Counted from the first letter of the stretch, positions 1-12,594 are shown. The stretch: 64,000 nucleotides of DNA from Anaspis maculata (GCA_949128115.1 OX421962.1:42555745-42619744); one strand, 5' to 3'. Made by a program: numbers and translations. Notes: generated by a model not told the origin, from the sequence alone.

Positions 1-862
1 AAGCTGCACGGTTCCTGCCGGCCGCAGCACAAGCCCTTGACTCTGGGGCCGCACTCTTCGCACGTGCAACCCGAAGTCGGTTTGTCGGGAATTTCGACTC
101 CGCTACCGGGAATCGATTCGTTGATGTAGAGAAACTTTTGCGGCGGCCATTCCAAGTCGACGTTGTTCTCCACCGTGACCTTGGCTTCCTCTTTCGCCAT
201 GCGATTGATGTACGCCTCCCAATAGGCGATCTCTTCCAGTTGCGCCTCGCGCTTCAGCACCAGCTGATACATCAACAAGGCACGCTTGCCTTTCGCCAGT
301 CTCTGCACGTGACGTTCTTTGGGCGGCGTCGCCACCAGCCTGAGCAATTCCTGCTGCAAACTGACTTTGCTCGGCAGGGCATTCAAGTTCGCCTGCGCGC
401 GCATGGCTTCGAACTCGCTGTTGAAACTGTCCTGCAAATTGAGCTTTTCGCACAGCGCGTCCAGAACTTGTTGGCCAACGTGTTCGGTGAAAAAACTCGC
501 GATCGCTTCGGGACAGTGTTCCAAGTGCTCGCTCGGTTCCCAAGTGTTGAACTGGCTCGGATACCCTTTCCACTTGACCAGAAAGACTTGCTTGCCGGCG
601 TCCACTTCGTGCGCCAATATGCGTTCGACGACGTACTCTCTGGAGTACGTCCCGTTGTCGTTGCTCTTGTGCTTCCTGTTGTAATGGGACCACTTCCGCT
701 TGCGACTGTTGCGACTGCTTAGGCTGTTCTCGCTGTATTCCGAAGATGAACAAGTGGAAGAGGTGGTGCACCACTCGTCGGACCATTCGACAACTTCTAT
801 TTTCATGCCGGCGAGTTCGTTCGGCCACGTGATCTTACCGTTCTCATCGAACTGGAGCCTCT
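1..862 (-). CDS. Su(var)3-9: Su(var)3-9 histone H3K9 methyltransferase, third coding exon of the eIF2-gamma fusion (partial; SET domain off window)
   Basis: SUV39-type enzymes methylate histone H3 lysine 9 to nucleate heterochromatin. Reading down from 862 the frame is open to the window edge (286 codons). A basic, serine-rich linker is followed by a chromodomain at about 638-490 with EYVVERI, LVKWKGYP and NTWEP, so the aromatic cage Tyr/Trp/Tyr is present. A helical linker follows, then from about 160 the pre-SET entry VDLEWPPQKFLYIN and zinc-cluster cysteines (CTCEEC, then CC). The SET domain must lie left of base 1. The exon has no convincing own start: an in-frame TAG lies just upstream. 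The acceptor TTTATAG at 869-863 requires a phase-1 donor, exactly what the eIF2-gamma exon ending at 19717 supplies, giving a KLERLQFDEN junction. An in-exon Met (LAGMKIE) could start a separate protein but is less likely. Family call is very secure; the splice to 19717 is inferred from phase and known insect biology. Confidence 0.93.
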
Positions 863-1336
863 CTATAAAGCCACAATAGAACTAATTTCAGAACGGTTAT
901 AATGTCGAGACACATTTATGAGTAGAAAGTGAAACAGAAAAGTATTATAAAGATACTTTCAGTTCGATGGAGGAAGATCAAGAAAACCAGCACACCACTA
1001 ACTTCTCTACACAAACACTAACTTCGCCAAGGAAAACAAAAACACTCGACTACAATCAGCACTATCAGAGTACTGTTTTGTAATTAATCATTTACATTAT
1101 TTTGGTTAGTTATTGCATAAAGAAATAAACGAATTTTGGGCATTGCCACAAATTTGGTGTTATGCTTAGACAGAGTGATGAGGTGTTTCCAAGGTACTTA
1201 TTAGTGGGGTCGGTACGCTTTTGGATACTGCACTTTTGAGTAGAGTTATGAAACTCGGCACATTATTTCAAGGGACCATAAGTAGAAATTTCGTCCGATG
1301 TTTCCAAACTTTTTTTTTTTGACGGATTCCGCGATT
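863..1336. other. Intron sequence next to the Su(var)3-9 exon
   Basis: Start of the 18.9 kb intron (minus strand acceptor side). AT-rich; no gene, and no repeat that recurs in the window was recognised. Confidence 0.5.
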
Positions 1337-1338
1337 TA

Positions 1339-3013
1339 CAGGGTGGCCCAACGAAAACAGAACAGAGGGGTTTTCGGGCATTTCACATCATTTTTTCAAA
1401 AAAAGCTCAGACAGGTCGATTTTGATATCGAGGGGGACATCTGGAACATACATTGGCAAATTTCTATCTTCAGCCCCCTAACCCCTACCCACCTCAACTT
1501 TAGAATTTCAAATGACACCATCTACTTTGCGATAGATCAAATCAAAGAGAATCAAATTCTTTTTCTGAAAAAAACATTTTCAAAATTCTCAACCCCACCC
1601 CCCATCTCCCTAAATTTCTCTGACTGTCCCATTTATATCCTCGACTCCTCAATTTTCTCAAATTTAATCAGCCTTATCCTAAGTAGCATCTAAGGAGAAA
1701 ATTTTCGATGGAGAAAAGTGTTACCCAAATTCACCCTTTTCCTCTCCCCCACCCCAATTTCAAAACTTAACAGACATCACCTACTTTGTAATGTAATGTA
1801 ATGTTTATTAATGTTTCACATAAAGAAAATGTTTACACAAGTCCACAAGTGCATACAGAAAAGTCAGGTACGCAATAAAATATTTACAATTAACAGTCAC
1901 AAGACAAATTATCTACATAGGACAAATAACAGATTAAAAACTCAACAGTGAAGCCGACACAAATTCACTGATTGAGTAGTACGCATGTTTCAGGAGATGC
2001 TCTCTAATAGTCGCCTTAAAAACATTTCGGTCCTGCGATCTGACTGTGAGAGGAAGTTTGTTATAAAATTTGACTCCATAGTAACTAACACCGTCACGGG
2101 TCTTGCTTAATCTTAAGTAATCTTGGTCAATGTCGTCACAGTTTCGAACTGGATAGCAATGGATCTGCCCTCTACTAACGCTGGTTCTGATGTGATCCTT
2201 CGTCCACAGCAAGCACTCAAGTATGTACATTGATGGCAAAGTGAGTATTTTCAACGTCTTAAAAATTGATCTGCAATCATCACGATAGCCCAAACCGCCA
2301 ATCACACGAATCGCTCTCCTCTGCAGGGCAAACACCGAGGAGGCGTGAGCAGAATGACCCCACACCAAAAGAGCGTACGAAAGGGACGGTGACTTTGTGA
2401 TACATCGAATAAAAGAAAATTGATTTATCTTTCTGAAAACAATTTTTTTGAAATTTTCAACCCCTCTCCTGATAAATTGAACATTCGGAGTATTTTAATG
2501 GGGAAAGGGGGCTTCTTGAAAATTCTGAAAATATTTTATTCAGGAAGAGAATTCAATTCCCTTCGATTTGACATATCACAAAGTAGGTAGTGTCATTTTA
2601 GATTTTGAAGTTGAGGTGAAGGAGTGAATTTGGGTGGCACTTTTCACACAGAAAACTTTCTTCCTCGATACTGTGCAGGATGACGTTGACTGTACTGAAG
2701 AGAATGAAGAGATCAAAAATATTACATTGGAAACTTTAACAATTTCAGGAAAAAGGGGGTGGGGTTGAAAATTATAGAAATATTTTTTCAGAAAGAGAAT
2801 TTAATTCTCTTCAATTTGATGTATCGCAAAGTGGGTGGTGTCATTTAAAACTTCGAAGTTAAAGCGGGTGGAGGTGAGGGGGCTAAAGATAGAAATCCGT
2901 CAATGTTTCAGATGTCCCCCGCAATATAAAAATCGACCTGTTTGAGCTTTTTTCAAAAAAATGAGGTGAAATGCCCGAAAACCCCTCTGTTCTGTTTTCG
3001 TTGGGCCACCCTG
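1339..3013. mobile_element. Terminal-inverted-repeat element, family CAGGGTGGCCCAACG, interrupted by a LINE
   Basis: The ends CAGGGTGGCCCAACGAAAAC (1339 onward) and its inverse (to 3013) are flanked by TA on both sides. The inverted similarity extends about 150 bp (the GCTCAGACAGGTCGATTTTG region) and continues as polypyrimidine-rich internal sequence. A second full copy is at 27118-28543 and an internal fragment at 12595-12800. No transposase is seen, so it is non-autonomous. The TA duplication suggests a Tc1/mariner-type enzyme, by inference. Confidence 0.75.
1790..2391 (-). mobile_element. 5'-truncated non-LTR retrotransposon (LINE) with reverse-transcriptase C-terminal tail
   Basis: The minus-strand open frame 2368-1934 encodes about 144 residues typical of the end of a jockey/CR1-like LINE polyprotein (FALQRRAIRVIGG, then ILTLPSMYILECLLW, then YNKLPLTVR). 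It ends in a simple ATTAC-rich tail at about 1790. ACTTTGT occurs at both edges (1783-1789 and 2392-2398) and reads as the target-site duplication. The insertion lies inside the 1339-3013 element. It lacks everything upstream, so it is a dead copy. Confidence 0.8.
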
Positions 3014-4484
3014 TATAGGCCCGTTTTTCCAAAATGGCGGCCAAATTTTGAAAATTGGCAATTGGTCGTACAGTGGCGCGCAAAGTATCAATTCCTAACA
3101 TTTTGACCATGACGAGTTGAGTTAAGCCACCCTTGACTCGATCCGTCTGATATTTTGGCCATGCAAGCAGTGAGGACAAAAAGGGCGCAAAAAAGTTGAC
3201 TGATGTATTCAACGTATTATTTTTCCTATCGAGACCGAGTGATTTCCCTTGTTTTCATCAAGCTTTAAAAGGGTATCAACTGTATTTCACCAGTGAAACC
3301 CATACTTTGTTCTTAGTACACTTCGACCTAGGGCACTACTTACTGGGTAAATCGGTCGTTCGCTAGTGGGACTCTGATGCATGGAATAGATAATCTATGG
3401 TTTCGCAGTGCCTGAGGTGTCAAAATGCCCGCAGCAATCGCAAAAGTCACACATTTAACATAATTTTGAAGGTGCGCTCCATTGTTTACGCCACGCTTTC
3501 CTCTATTCTATAAAAATGTCGGTCAATCAAGGACGTCATCTGCAAATCGCATACGCATCCATTCAACGCTTAATAAATTACTTGCTGGAAGCATTCCTCC
3601 TTTGAGACAGTTTTAATGTTTTAACCTTATTCATTCAAATCAAGAAAATATCACATTTGTGACACCGTAGTGATACAGGTGTCCCGGAATTAATGCAACA
3701 AAATTCACAGGGAGATGGAAAATTGAAAAAGTAATTGGACTTTCTGAATAAACATACCCTCGCAAACGTATAATTACGGAGATACAGGCCTTCAAAGTTG
3801 TTTTCTATTAGACCCGTTTTTTCGGCATAACTTTGGAACCGTTCAACCGATTTTATTCAAATTCGAATCAAAGTTTACGAAAACAGGTCTCTATTGAACA
3901 ATAATAATGCATTTCAGCAAATATTTTTTTGGAGCAAAGATAAAATAGGGGGTGTCCTCCCTCTTTTGCCCCTATTTTTTACCTCCCTTAATATTTTTGG
4001 AAATGGTTTCAATTTCTGAGTTTTACGTTCAATTTAGAGAAAAAAGTTACTGTTGCAAAATTTTGATAAGAGGCGTAATTTCCGAGATATAAAACACCTA
4101 GAAAACGCATTTCAGTTGAGGAGTCATGAGTTTTCTTGAATTTTAGTTTTTGAGGCCTTTGAAAGTGGTGTTTTCGATATATTTCCCGAAGTTTCAAACC
4201 CAAATATCTCGAAAATGAAGCCTCTAATCAAAATTTTGCAGGAGTAACTTTTTCTCTAAATTAAAAGTAGAATACAAAAAATGAAACAATTTCCAAAAAT
4301 ATTCAGGGGGGTAAAAATTGGAGGAAAAGGGGGAAGGATATTATCTTCGCCCCTAAAAATGTTTGATATGCGTTATAATAGGTCGCGGGTACATAACCGT
4401 CACCTTGGCACCCGCTATGGCAACGTTGTAAGTATGCCTGACGTGGCAACAGCGCATCGCGCATTCCGCGCTTCTAGCCACTTT

Positions 4485-4610
4485 CGTTTTGCGCCAGGAG
4501 CTGCTCCAGGTACATCACTAAATAGAGAAAGTACATATATACGCCAATCACGGCCCAGCTGGATCTACTTTCTTTGTCTAGCGATCGACACTGAGCAGCT
4601 CCTGTCTACA
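4485..4610. repeat. Hairpin element with GCCAGGAGCTGCTC ends (copy 1)
   Basis: A short near-palindrome: CGCCAGGAGCTGCTCC at the left and the inverse GAGCAGCTCCTG at the right, with a CGGCCCAGCTGGATC core. Further copies are at about 5580-5705 and 37848-37960. Confidence 0.6.
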
Positions 4611-4847
4611 CAACAAAAGCGCCTCTTGCCAGCTTCTTGCCCGCGCTTGCGCCTGATGGGGTGCAAATGTACCGCTGTAGAGATTCACTTTTGACATTAC
4701 TCAGTCAAATATTGAGTTTAGCACATTAATTTCTTCAACAAAATGCGACAATAGAGTATTATACTTTTGAAAAAATATTTTGCTTCCGATGGAATCGGAA
4801 ACTATATTAAAAAAAAGCTGACCCGTATTTTTTTATTTTGCCATGAA

Positions 4848-4995
4848 TCGTATAGTTTGGCCGCAATAAATAAACGAAATTCCTATATTCTGCCTATTTC
4901 TGACGTCATTTACACAGGCAGTATAGGCGGCGACTCGCTGTGACGTCAGAACTAGTTGATGTTATTTATTTATTGCGCCCAAACGATACGAGTTT
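4848..4995. repeat. MITE-like repeat, TTTGG(C/G)CGCAATAAATAAA family (copy 1)
   Basis: About 150 bp with inverted CGTAT..TTTGG ends and paired TGACGTCA sites around an ACAGGCAGTATAGGCGG core. The second copy, inverted, is at 39046-39192. Confidence 0.6.
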
Positions 4996-5579
4996 TGACT
5001 AAATTAAAAAACACGGGTCAACTATTTTTCAATCTAGTTTCCATTTCGATCGAAAAAAATTTTAGTATAATACTGCATTGTTCAATAAATTATCTATATA
5101 TTTATTACAACATTACAACTAAAGAAAATTGTAGTAACAAGTAGGTGCTCGTGAAAATAACATTATACCATATACCCATCTTTAGGACTCCATTTTTGTT
5201 CCCACGACCTATTGTTCAACAGAGACCTATTTCGGTAAACGGTTCGAATTTGAATAAAATCAGTTTACCGGTTCAAAAGTTATTTTTTTGCAAACTATAG
5301 GTCGCGGGAACAAAAATGGCGTCCTAAAAATGGGTATATGGTATAAATGTTATTTTCACTAGTACCTACTTTGTTGATACAATTTTCTTTAGTTGTAAAG
5401 TTGTAATAAATATTATATACAGATAATTTAATGAACAATTGTCGCTTTATCAAAAAAAAATAATGTGCTAAACTTAAGATTTGACTGAGTAATGTCAAAA
5501 ACAAGCGAATCTCTACAGAGGTACCTTGGCACCCCATCATACGCAAGCACGGGCAAGAAACTGGCAAGAGGCGTTTTCG

Positions 5580-5705
5580 TTGTTCCGGCAGGAGCTGCTC
5601 AGAGTAGATCACTAGACAAAGAAAGTAGATCCAGCTGGGCCGTAATTAGCGTATGTATCTACTTTATCTATCTAGTGATCTACCCGGGGCAGCTCCTGGC
5701 GCAAA
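5580..5705. repeat. Hairpin element with GCCAGGAGCTGCTC ends (copy 2)
   Basis: Same core (CAGCTGGGCCGTAATTAGCG) and same inverted GGAGCTGCTC ends as copy 1, in the opposite orientation. Confidence 0.55.
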
Positions 5706-5720
5706 ACGAAAACGGCTAAT

Positions 5721-6376
5721 GGTAGCCTTATGGTGGCCTTAGATTGAGCATCAAATGCTGCAGCTTTTTTTGCTGCAGAGTTCTGATTGGAACTGACGCC
5801 TGAAATTGCTGTCAATGACCAGCATGTGACCAATGAGAGCTCAGGCTCAATGTAAGGCTAGCATTACGTTGGTCAGGCGGCTAGACAGAGCATGCAGCGT
5901 TGCCAAGTTTCCATATTCACACTGACAGGTGTACGAAAGTTTTCAAAATCTGGCGCTTTTACACATGCGCACCTGTCCAAACGAAGTAGCCTAAACCCAA
6001 TCTTTAGATTTCATACCGTGATCATGTCAGACACGAAGGAAGCAATAATAGATTTTTGTTCCATCAGAAATCTTAAACTAGTCAGAGCCAATGAGAAGCG
6101 CCCAAATCAGTTTGCAAACTGATTTTCTCGATTCCATTTGGCTCTGACTAGTTCGAAACCTCTAGATGGAACAAACGTAATATAAAAATGAAAAATGTAA
6201 ATAAAAATATCTACAGGGTGATCGGCGTAGCAGTATAAAATCGCCGAGTTCGATACTAGCGCGATTGCACAAAAAAAATTCATGCATTCTGAGACAGAAG
6301 GTGAATGCAAAGGTATGCCATTTGCACCACAATGGACTTAAAAAAAGGACTGTACATGCCGTTCACGTTTCAATTT
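5721..6376. other. Intron stretch with one short palindrome
   Basis: GGTCGCTTCTC-type unique sequence with a palindrome centred near 6118: CTAGTCAGAGCCAATGAGA versus the inverse GGCTCTGACTAG, arms about 55 bp. Nothing coding was recognised. Confidence 0.4.
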
Positions 6377-6538
6377 CAGTAGAATGACTTTTTGGAGCAA
6401 AAATAAAGTGATAAGCTGGGTGGCTACGGCTGATGGCACCTGCAAAGTTTTGGAGCGAAACTATCAGCGTCCATCAACCGTATCCTCTCAGTGCTCCAGC
6501 TTGTCGCTTTATTCTTGCTCCAAAAAGTCATTCTACTG
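6377..6538. repeat. 162 bp MITE with CAGTAGAATGACTTTTTGGA ends
   Basis: CAGTAGAATGACTTTTTGGA at the left and its perfect inverse at the right; the inverted similarity continues for about 40 bp through AAATAAAGTGATAAGCTGG. It has no coding capacity. Confidence 0.7.
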
Positions 6539-6749
6539 AATGAGCAGGATATACAAACAGAAAGACATCACTCTGGAAATGGTCGCTTGATTAAGAGGTC
6601 CGGGGGCCAGACTGACAAATTTGACAGTCATAGCGCTTATTACCTCAATACTCAATGGTCACAACCCTCCCCTATTTTCATTGCATCATTGTTTTTGAGA
6701 ATTGACAAATTTTAATCATAGTGGGTTTTCTTATGTTCATTTTTTTAGG

Positions 6750-7540
6750 CCCGTGTGCAAGTTGAGACTAGAGTATAGTGGTTGGTGCCAAATTGTTCCT
6801 TAGATCATGCTGAACTAGGTTCGCGATGGCGAACATCTGAGACCCGCGACTGGGCAGCAGGAGGGGGGGGTAAAATGTGATGAAGACATAAAAAATGTTA
6901 AATCATGAACCAAAAGAGGTACAGTGATGAAAGTTACCGTACGTATTCGCCATTTTACGCCAATGAAGGTTTAACAAACCGATTTAAAACAAATCAATTG
7001 TTTCCAGAGATATTTCCAAAAATACAATTCTTTTTGTGGATATTTTATTGTTAAACAAATTGAATAATTTTAAAGATGGAAAGATGAAAATTGATATTTT
7101 GACTATTAGAGATGTTAGAAATATAGTCGTGATAGGCGAAAATTCCTCGGCCTACTATTTTGGGAAACAAGACCGTCAACTGTTTTCACCAGCTTGGCCG
7201 CCATCTTGGATTTCCTTTTGATGGAAGTCGCAAAAACGAAAGGGGACTGTGGGTATGGTAGCGTTAGATCATTTCAATATGAAAAGTAACTCCCCAAAAA
7301 GGGTAAATTACGAGGTAAATTACTTCTTTGGCGAGGAAAATTGCTATTTCATTATCTCCGGCTCCTGCGCGAATACAGTGCCAATGATGGCTGATTTGGA
7401 GATGGAAGCGACACAATACGTTTTGTACCATAAAACTTGATAATTTGTGGAGTCAACCACCAAAATTTATGATCATGAATCAAATGGTTTATTGTTGGTG
7501 TTTGGTTGAAGCAAAGTGTGCTCATTTTTGGCAGAAAATG
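6750..7540. repeat. Dispersed repeat, copy A (inverted partner at 18975-19612)
   Basis: Landmarks shared in reverse with 18975-19612: AGACTAGAGTATAGTGGTTG, the GATGTTCGCC/GGCGAACATC block, a GGGGGGTAAAATGTGATGAA tract, the TAATTTTCCTCGGCC block, and ACCACCAAAATTTATGATCATGA. It lies 12 kb from its partner in the same intron. Confidence 0.65.
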
Positions 7541-8765
7541 CATAAAAACTGAGGTTTTAGTGAATATTACAAATCTCTGGAGGGAGACCTGCGGCCAAGA
7601 TTGGCGGCAAAAGTCATGTAACTGAACTGCTTAACATTTGAAATGTCGGTATCGAAAATTTTGCTCTTTTTCAAAATGGTGTAACTTTGGATTGTCTCAA
7701 CCAAGGAGTCTCAACCGATTTCGATTTTGTTTTCACGGTTGCTTAGATACATCTTTCAGCAATCTACTTAGTTGGCGAGAATTTTCAATTTATTTCTATT
7801 ACATTCGTTACAGGGTGAAATGTAAAGCATTGCAAAATTGTGCTTGGTTTAAGAGATCACCGTTTCTGTGAATTTTTTTTTCAAATTCTAACGATATAAT
7901 CATGAAACCTAATGTCTTGTCTCAAAACGGTTGTTGAATTTTCCAGATCAGAAGTTCAACAATGATGATATGATTTTTGTTTGTAAAAGTTGCATTTTGG
8001 ACATCTCTAAAAAATGATAAATTGAGGTTTTATTTCTAAAACATATTCAAACTAAAATTTTAGAATGTGTTTCTGAACCAACAAAACATCTACATATCCA
8101 ATTTGAGGTCAGTACGTCAAAAATTCCGATATTGATACGATTAGAGAGACCTGAATAAGGGTACCTAGAGAGACGAAGCTATGAAAGGGATATATCGGTA
8201 TTCTCTGTCAGTATCTCGGCATTTCCTGGCCTCGTCAAAATTCAAAACATAGTTAGCTGGGGTGGGCGTGGTTGCTATTGACATTTGTCATTTCCACGAT
8301 TTGTTTACAAATTTGAATTGTCATTATTTTGCTTGCCGAAATCGCCGAAATCCGGGCTAAAAGTGCCAAAACGGAAAAGGTGCACCGTGAAGCAGTACAA
8401 GAGTCGGGAAGATGTGATGTTTTCCTTGCCGAAGAAACCATCAGGTATAGAATCTTGCAAAATTGATGCACTTCTATTATTGAACTTTTTGGGTTTTCCA
8501 GCTGTTCGGGACCAGTACCCACTGAAATACATAATATACCTACTGCGCGTACGGCAATTACAAATATATCTTCACGATGGGGTCACCACGTCGACGATTA
8601 CTGCATTCAATGATCAACGGAATTTGCGTTCGACGGAATGAGTTGGATGATGAAACCTACGTTCGACGAAATACCAGCAGTACTTGAAATACGGTGATCG
8701 AAAGCATATGCTATGTATGGAACACAATATACATGACTTGAACAGTTTCTAAGAGTTTTCTGTTA
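7541..8765. other. Intron stretch without recognised genes
   Basis: AT-rich. A short frame near 8340-8445 encodes KRKRCTVKQYKSREDVMFSL, loosely like the start of a THAP finger but with a zinc-ligand position changed to Tyr. I do not call it. Confidence 0.35.
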
Positions 8766-10543
8766 AAGGACCCCGCACGATTCTTATGGGAAATGGGTCT
8801 CGGTCAAATTCCCTAATTTTTTTATATGTTGTAGCCCAATTTGACACGAGCCAAAAACCATCGTCCGTTACCCAAAAAAATGGACAGTTTTTTTTCTATA
8901 AGGGGTTGGAAATGGGTTATTTCAAGGTAAAAAAATATGTTCCAACGTAAGTGAGAACATTTCAACGTCCTTTTTAACACATATGGCTCATGACAATTCC
9001 CTTTTTATTTTGTGAAAAAATCAACCCCCTCCCTCACTCCCAACCCCTACTTGTGAGTATCAAATTCGAAATTACGTTTGAAAGTCATGCAGATAGTTCT
9101 ATTTTGTCGAATTACTAATTTTGGCACAATTTTTTTTCCAACCCCCAAATAGGGGGTGGGGTTGAAAAAAAAACCATCGGTCAATTCGGCTGAATTTCTG
9201 ATATTGTGCTTTACCAGTTACGCTAAACAAGATTACCAAGGGAAAACTCATTCGTATGACCAGTTTCCACCCCACAGAGGGTTGAAGTTGACTATAATGA
9301 CTCATAAAACATTCTTCCATGTCATAAACAAAATGAATGGAAATAGTGGACTTTCATATCATCTTGTTTTGTAAAAATGTCTATCCTTCAAAAATAATTT
9401 CAACCCCGTCTCTCATCCCCTATCCTTGTTTCTGAACATCATATTCGAAATAAATCTTGAAAATGAAGGAGAAGGTCTACGGTCGGATTATCTGCATCTG
9501 ATTGTGAATCCCCTCTCAAAATTCACTTTCACTATTATGCTTATGTTAGCACCCTTACAGCAGGGTGAGACATACATTTGATTGAATGATTTTTTGCCTG
9601 GATTATTATTAAAAATATTGGTGCTCCTATCAAGTCTCAACTTTACAGCAGGTTGATTATGTTTACCTGTACCTACATAGTTCCTAGTTTTTTTCTTTTG
9701 TACGGATACACCTCTACTTATAGTTTTGATTGAAAAATTTTATGTCATTTGGAGCGAAAGCTGTTCAATCAAAGCAAAATATTATGCCACACTCTTATTC
9801 TAGCTACTGCGACTATTTGAAGGATGAAATAAAAATTGATATGAATTCCAATATTTGTTTCGAATATGATGTTCAGAAACAGGGATAGGGGATGAAGGAC
9901 GGGATTGAAAGTATTTTTGGAGAATAGACATTTTTACGAAACAAGATGATATGAAAGTCCACTATTTCCATTCATTTTGTTTATGACATGGAAGAATGTT
10001 TAATGCGTCATTATAGTCAACTTCAACCCTCTGTGGGGTGGAAACTGGTCATACGAATGAGTTTTCCCTTGGTAATCTTGTTTAGCGTAACTGGTAAAGC
10101 ACAATATCAGAAATTCAGTCGAATTGACCGATGGTTTTTTTTTCAACCCCACCCCCTATTTGGGGGTTGGAAAAAAAATTTGTGCCAAAATTGATAATTC
10201 GACAAAATAGAACTATCTGCATGACTTTCAAACGTAATTTCGAATTTTATACTCACAAGTAAGGGTTGGGGGTGAGGGAGGGGGTTGATTTTTTCACAAA
10301 AGAAAAAGGAAATTGTCATGAGCGATATGTGTTAAAAAGGACGTTGAAATGTTCTCACTTACGTTGGAACATATTTTTTTACCTTGAAATAACCCATTTT
10401 CAACCCCTTATAGAAAAAAAACTGTCCATTTTTTTGGGTAACGGACGATGATTTTTGGCTTGTGTCAAATTGGGCTACAACATATAAGAAAATCAGGGAA
10501 TTTGACCGAGACCCATTTTCCATAAGAATCGTGCGGGGTCCTT
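8766..10543. repeat. 1.78 kb foldback element with AAGGACCCCGCACGATTC ends
   Basis: Both ends read TA then AAGGACCCCGCACGATTC. Arms of about 700 bp (8766 to about 9480 and about 9845-10543) are inverted copies, around a roughly 350 bp spacer. The arms contain CAACCCCACCCCCTATTTGG-type tracts. A solo arm occurs at 22471-22690 in the VRK intron. The identical open frames in the two arms are a by-product of the palindrome. Confidence 0.8.
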
Positions 10544-12397
10544 TAGTGGAGAAATCTGTGTTGAAAGATGAAACAGTCGACTTAACCTAAACAAAAATAT
10601 TGACAGCTCATGTCATGCATTTTGACTGTGACGCAGGGTGGTTTAGTAACAAGCAATGGCACCACACCCTGACGCGCAAATACCCTAGTGCTCTAGCTTT
10701 CTCTCTCTCTATACCCTCTCGCTCAATGACTTGGCTTTCGTCACTCTCTGGGTGACCAGATCCAGGTCTCTCTAGATACGATTAGTGCCACTCAATCAAA
10801 GAAGGCCGTGAAAGAATCCTCGTACGTGTAGGGACAACTCCGGTTGCTACGGCCAGACCGAGTTCCTGTCAGTGTCAAAATCGCCAGTGGTACGCGTCGT
10901 AGACTCGGTGGGGTTCCGATTTGCCATAATTATTGTCTTGGCGCCAAGGTACAATTTTTACGAGGAGATCTGCTTCGCCCCCTCATGAATTTCGAATTCT
11001 CGCGCGCTGGTGTCGCTGGTGGCCGCGAGTTGCGTTGCAGCAGATGGAGTCGCGAGTGGCAGTGTTGTTATTGTTTTGCCGGCGGCCCGTGGAGTTCTGG
11101 CCTAGATGGGCCCCCCATCCCCATCCCTACATAATGGGTCCACCGTGCTCGTGCTCCCACCCAGCAGCTGTCTGATTTCTGCTCTGTGGCTGTGCAGGTT
11201 AGAATAATTAAATACCTTCTGGTTATTTGACTTCAGTATTTGTTAGTTATAGGAAAGTGTTTTTGAAATTATGAATAGGCCTAATAAAGTCTTCATGTTC
11301 CAGGCAAGACACACCTCGAGACACACACACACACAGCAGACAGCACGGACATGCAGATGCTGACTAAGTAAACCTTTGCGATGGAAATTTTTCAAAGCTC
11401 AACATCTTGCACCAGAATTTCCCATGTACAAATTAGAGGAAAGGACAGTGGACCTAGGGTGCACACAATGATGGAAGACCGAGTGGAAGACAATCATCAG
11501 ATCGTTTAGATAGAAATAACATGGAATCTGATGTACAGACACTATTTTTCTCCATTTACTTTTATCTAACATTCTTTTTGAGATAGTACCTGTGAGTGCT
11601 GATACTACAACCCGCCGGAGCTGGTGATTAGGCAGCAGTCTGCCAACTTGCAAAACTCTTGTTCATTCTAAAACACGCACTTTGCACCAGCATCGAACTG
11701 ATTTGACGGTTTGAGTTTCTGCTTTAGAAACATCGTTTTTGACGACCTTCAGCAAAAACAGGTACATTACAGATACAAATGCCCAATTGCACAAACGTGG
11801 GTATCACATATTTATTTAGTTCGGTACCAAACACAAGATCAAATGTTTGAAAGTGAAATAAAATGCAAGTCCGATTACTTCAAGGAAAGAACTTGATGGA
11901 AATACAAAATATAGCTCCATCCATCTCCATACGATAATTTGTGCGCTGGAACAAACTTGAGGTATTATCCTGGGTTTGGGTATTCGAATAAGCGCTCGGA
12001 TCTATATTTTGTATTCGCAGTATATTCTTTCCTTGAAGTAACAGGTTTACATTTCATTCGACATTAATAATTTGATTCCATATTTGGCACCAAACTAGAA
12101 TTTCATAACACCTTTGTGCAATCAGATGAAATTGAACTTTCCTAATTTACACCATCTGAAACTGCCGTATTTTCATGATTATGGATTTTATTTTTTCTCA
12201 TTTGTTCAGATATCACCCAGACATAGAACATGGAACGTTGCACCATCGACTCACACCAGACAGGGTCTGACTGTAAGCTTCTGCAAGTGAGAACAGAACC
12301 ATGATTCTTTTTGGAAAAACTTTCTGAAAATTCATGGGATTTTCATGAAGCTGTAAGCATTAACAGGTACAGCTTAATATTTAAACGTGATTTTATT
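10544..12397. other. Intron stretch with one half of a long-distance inverted repeat
   Basis: 10760-10900 (CCACTCAATCAAAGAAGGC through GAGTTCCTGTCAG) is inverted relative to 17400-17580 (TTTGATTGAGTGGCCCTAG). A CA dinucleotide run lies near 11320. No supported gene; the sequence between the repeats may be one composite element of about 6.8 kb. Confidence 0.4.
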
Positions 12398-12533
12398 TTT
12401 AGCTGTAACAGCAGCATCGCTTATTGGCTTTCATGCCACACGTTGTGCCACAAGAGCCAATGAGCGATGCTGCGCTTACGCCTAAAATTAAAACCATATG
12501 GCTAAGTAAGCTGACTGAATCCACCCTTACAGT
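12398..12533. repeat. MITE copy, GGTGCGTTCAGTCAGC family (decayed left end)
   Basis: Contains the family's paired GCAGCATCGCTTATTGGCT and inverse GCCAATGAGCGATGCTGCGC, and the right end TAAGCTGACTGAATCCACCC; the left end is eroded. Confidence 0.65.
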
Positions 12534-12594
12534 AAATACAATAAAGCCAAAGTGTTTTTCGAAGCCGAAATTTTCAGTGGGAAAATAATTATTA

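Larger units (their letters stand above)
3676..5300. repeat. Foldback element with TA and CAGGTGTCCCGG start, right arm interrupted
   Basis: The left arm (3676 to about 4130) is inverted relative to about 4195-4375 and 5208-5290: GAGTAACTTTTTCTCTAAATT, the GGGGTGTCC/GGCGAAGAT stretch and the AACGGTTC..TTTTATTCAAATTC stretch all reappear reversed. The right arm is split by the palindromic block that begins at about 4385. A related element sits at 51859-52797. Confidence 0.65.
4385..5720. repeat. Compound palindrome with hairpin and MITE subunits
   Basis: Arms at about 4385-5215 and 5290-5720 are inverted copies: GGTCGCGGG, the CATATACCCAT stretch, TAACATTACAACTAAAGAAA and the GGAGCTGCTC hairpin all recur in reverse. 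It appears to have inserted into the right arm of the foldback starting at 3676. No coding potential is credible. Confidence 0.55.

Noticed and set aside
103..828. Long open frames on both strands over the Su(var)3-9 exon
   Set aside because: They are shadows of the chromodomain frame; only the minus frame entering at 862 gives recognisable domains.
8285..8641. Possible THAP-type zinc finger (KRKRCTVKQYKSREDVMFSL)
   Set aside because: A zinc-ligand Cys position is Tyr and the rest of the domain does not follow; too weak to call.
9099..10194. Nearly identical frames (SHYSQLQPSVGWKLVIRMSF) in opposite orientation
   Set aside because: They lie in the two arms of the 8766-10543 foldback; identity reflects the palindrome, not coding.
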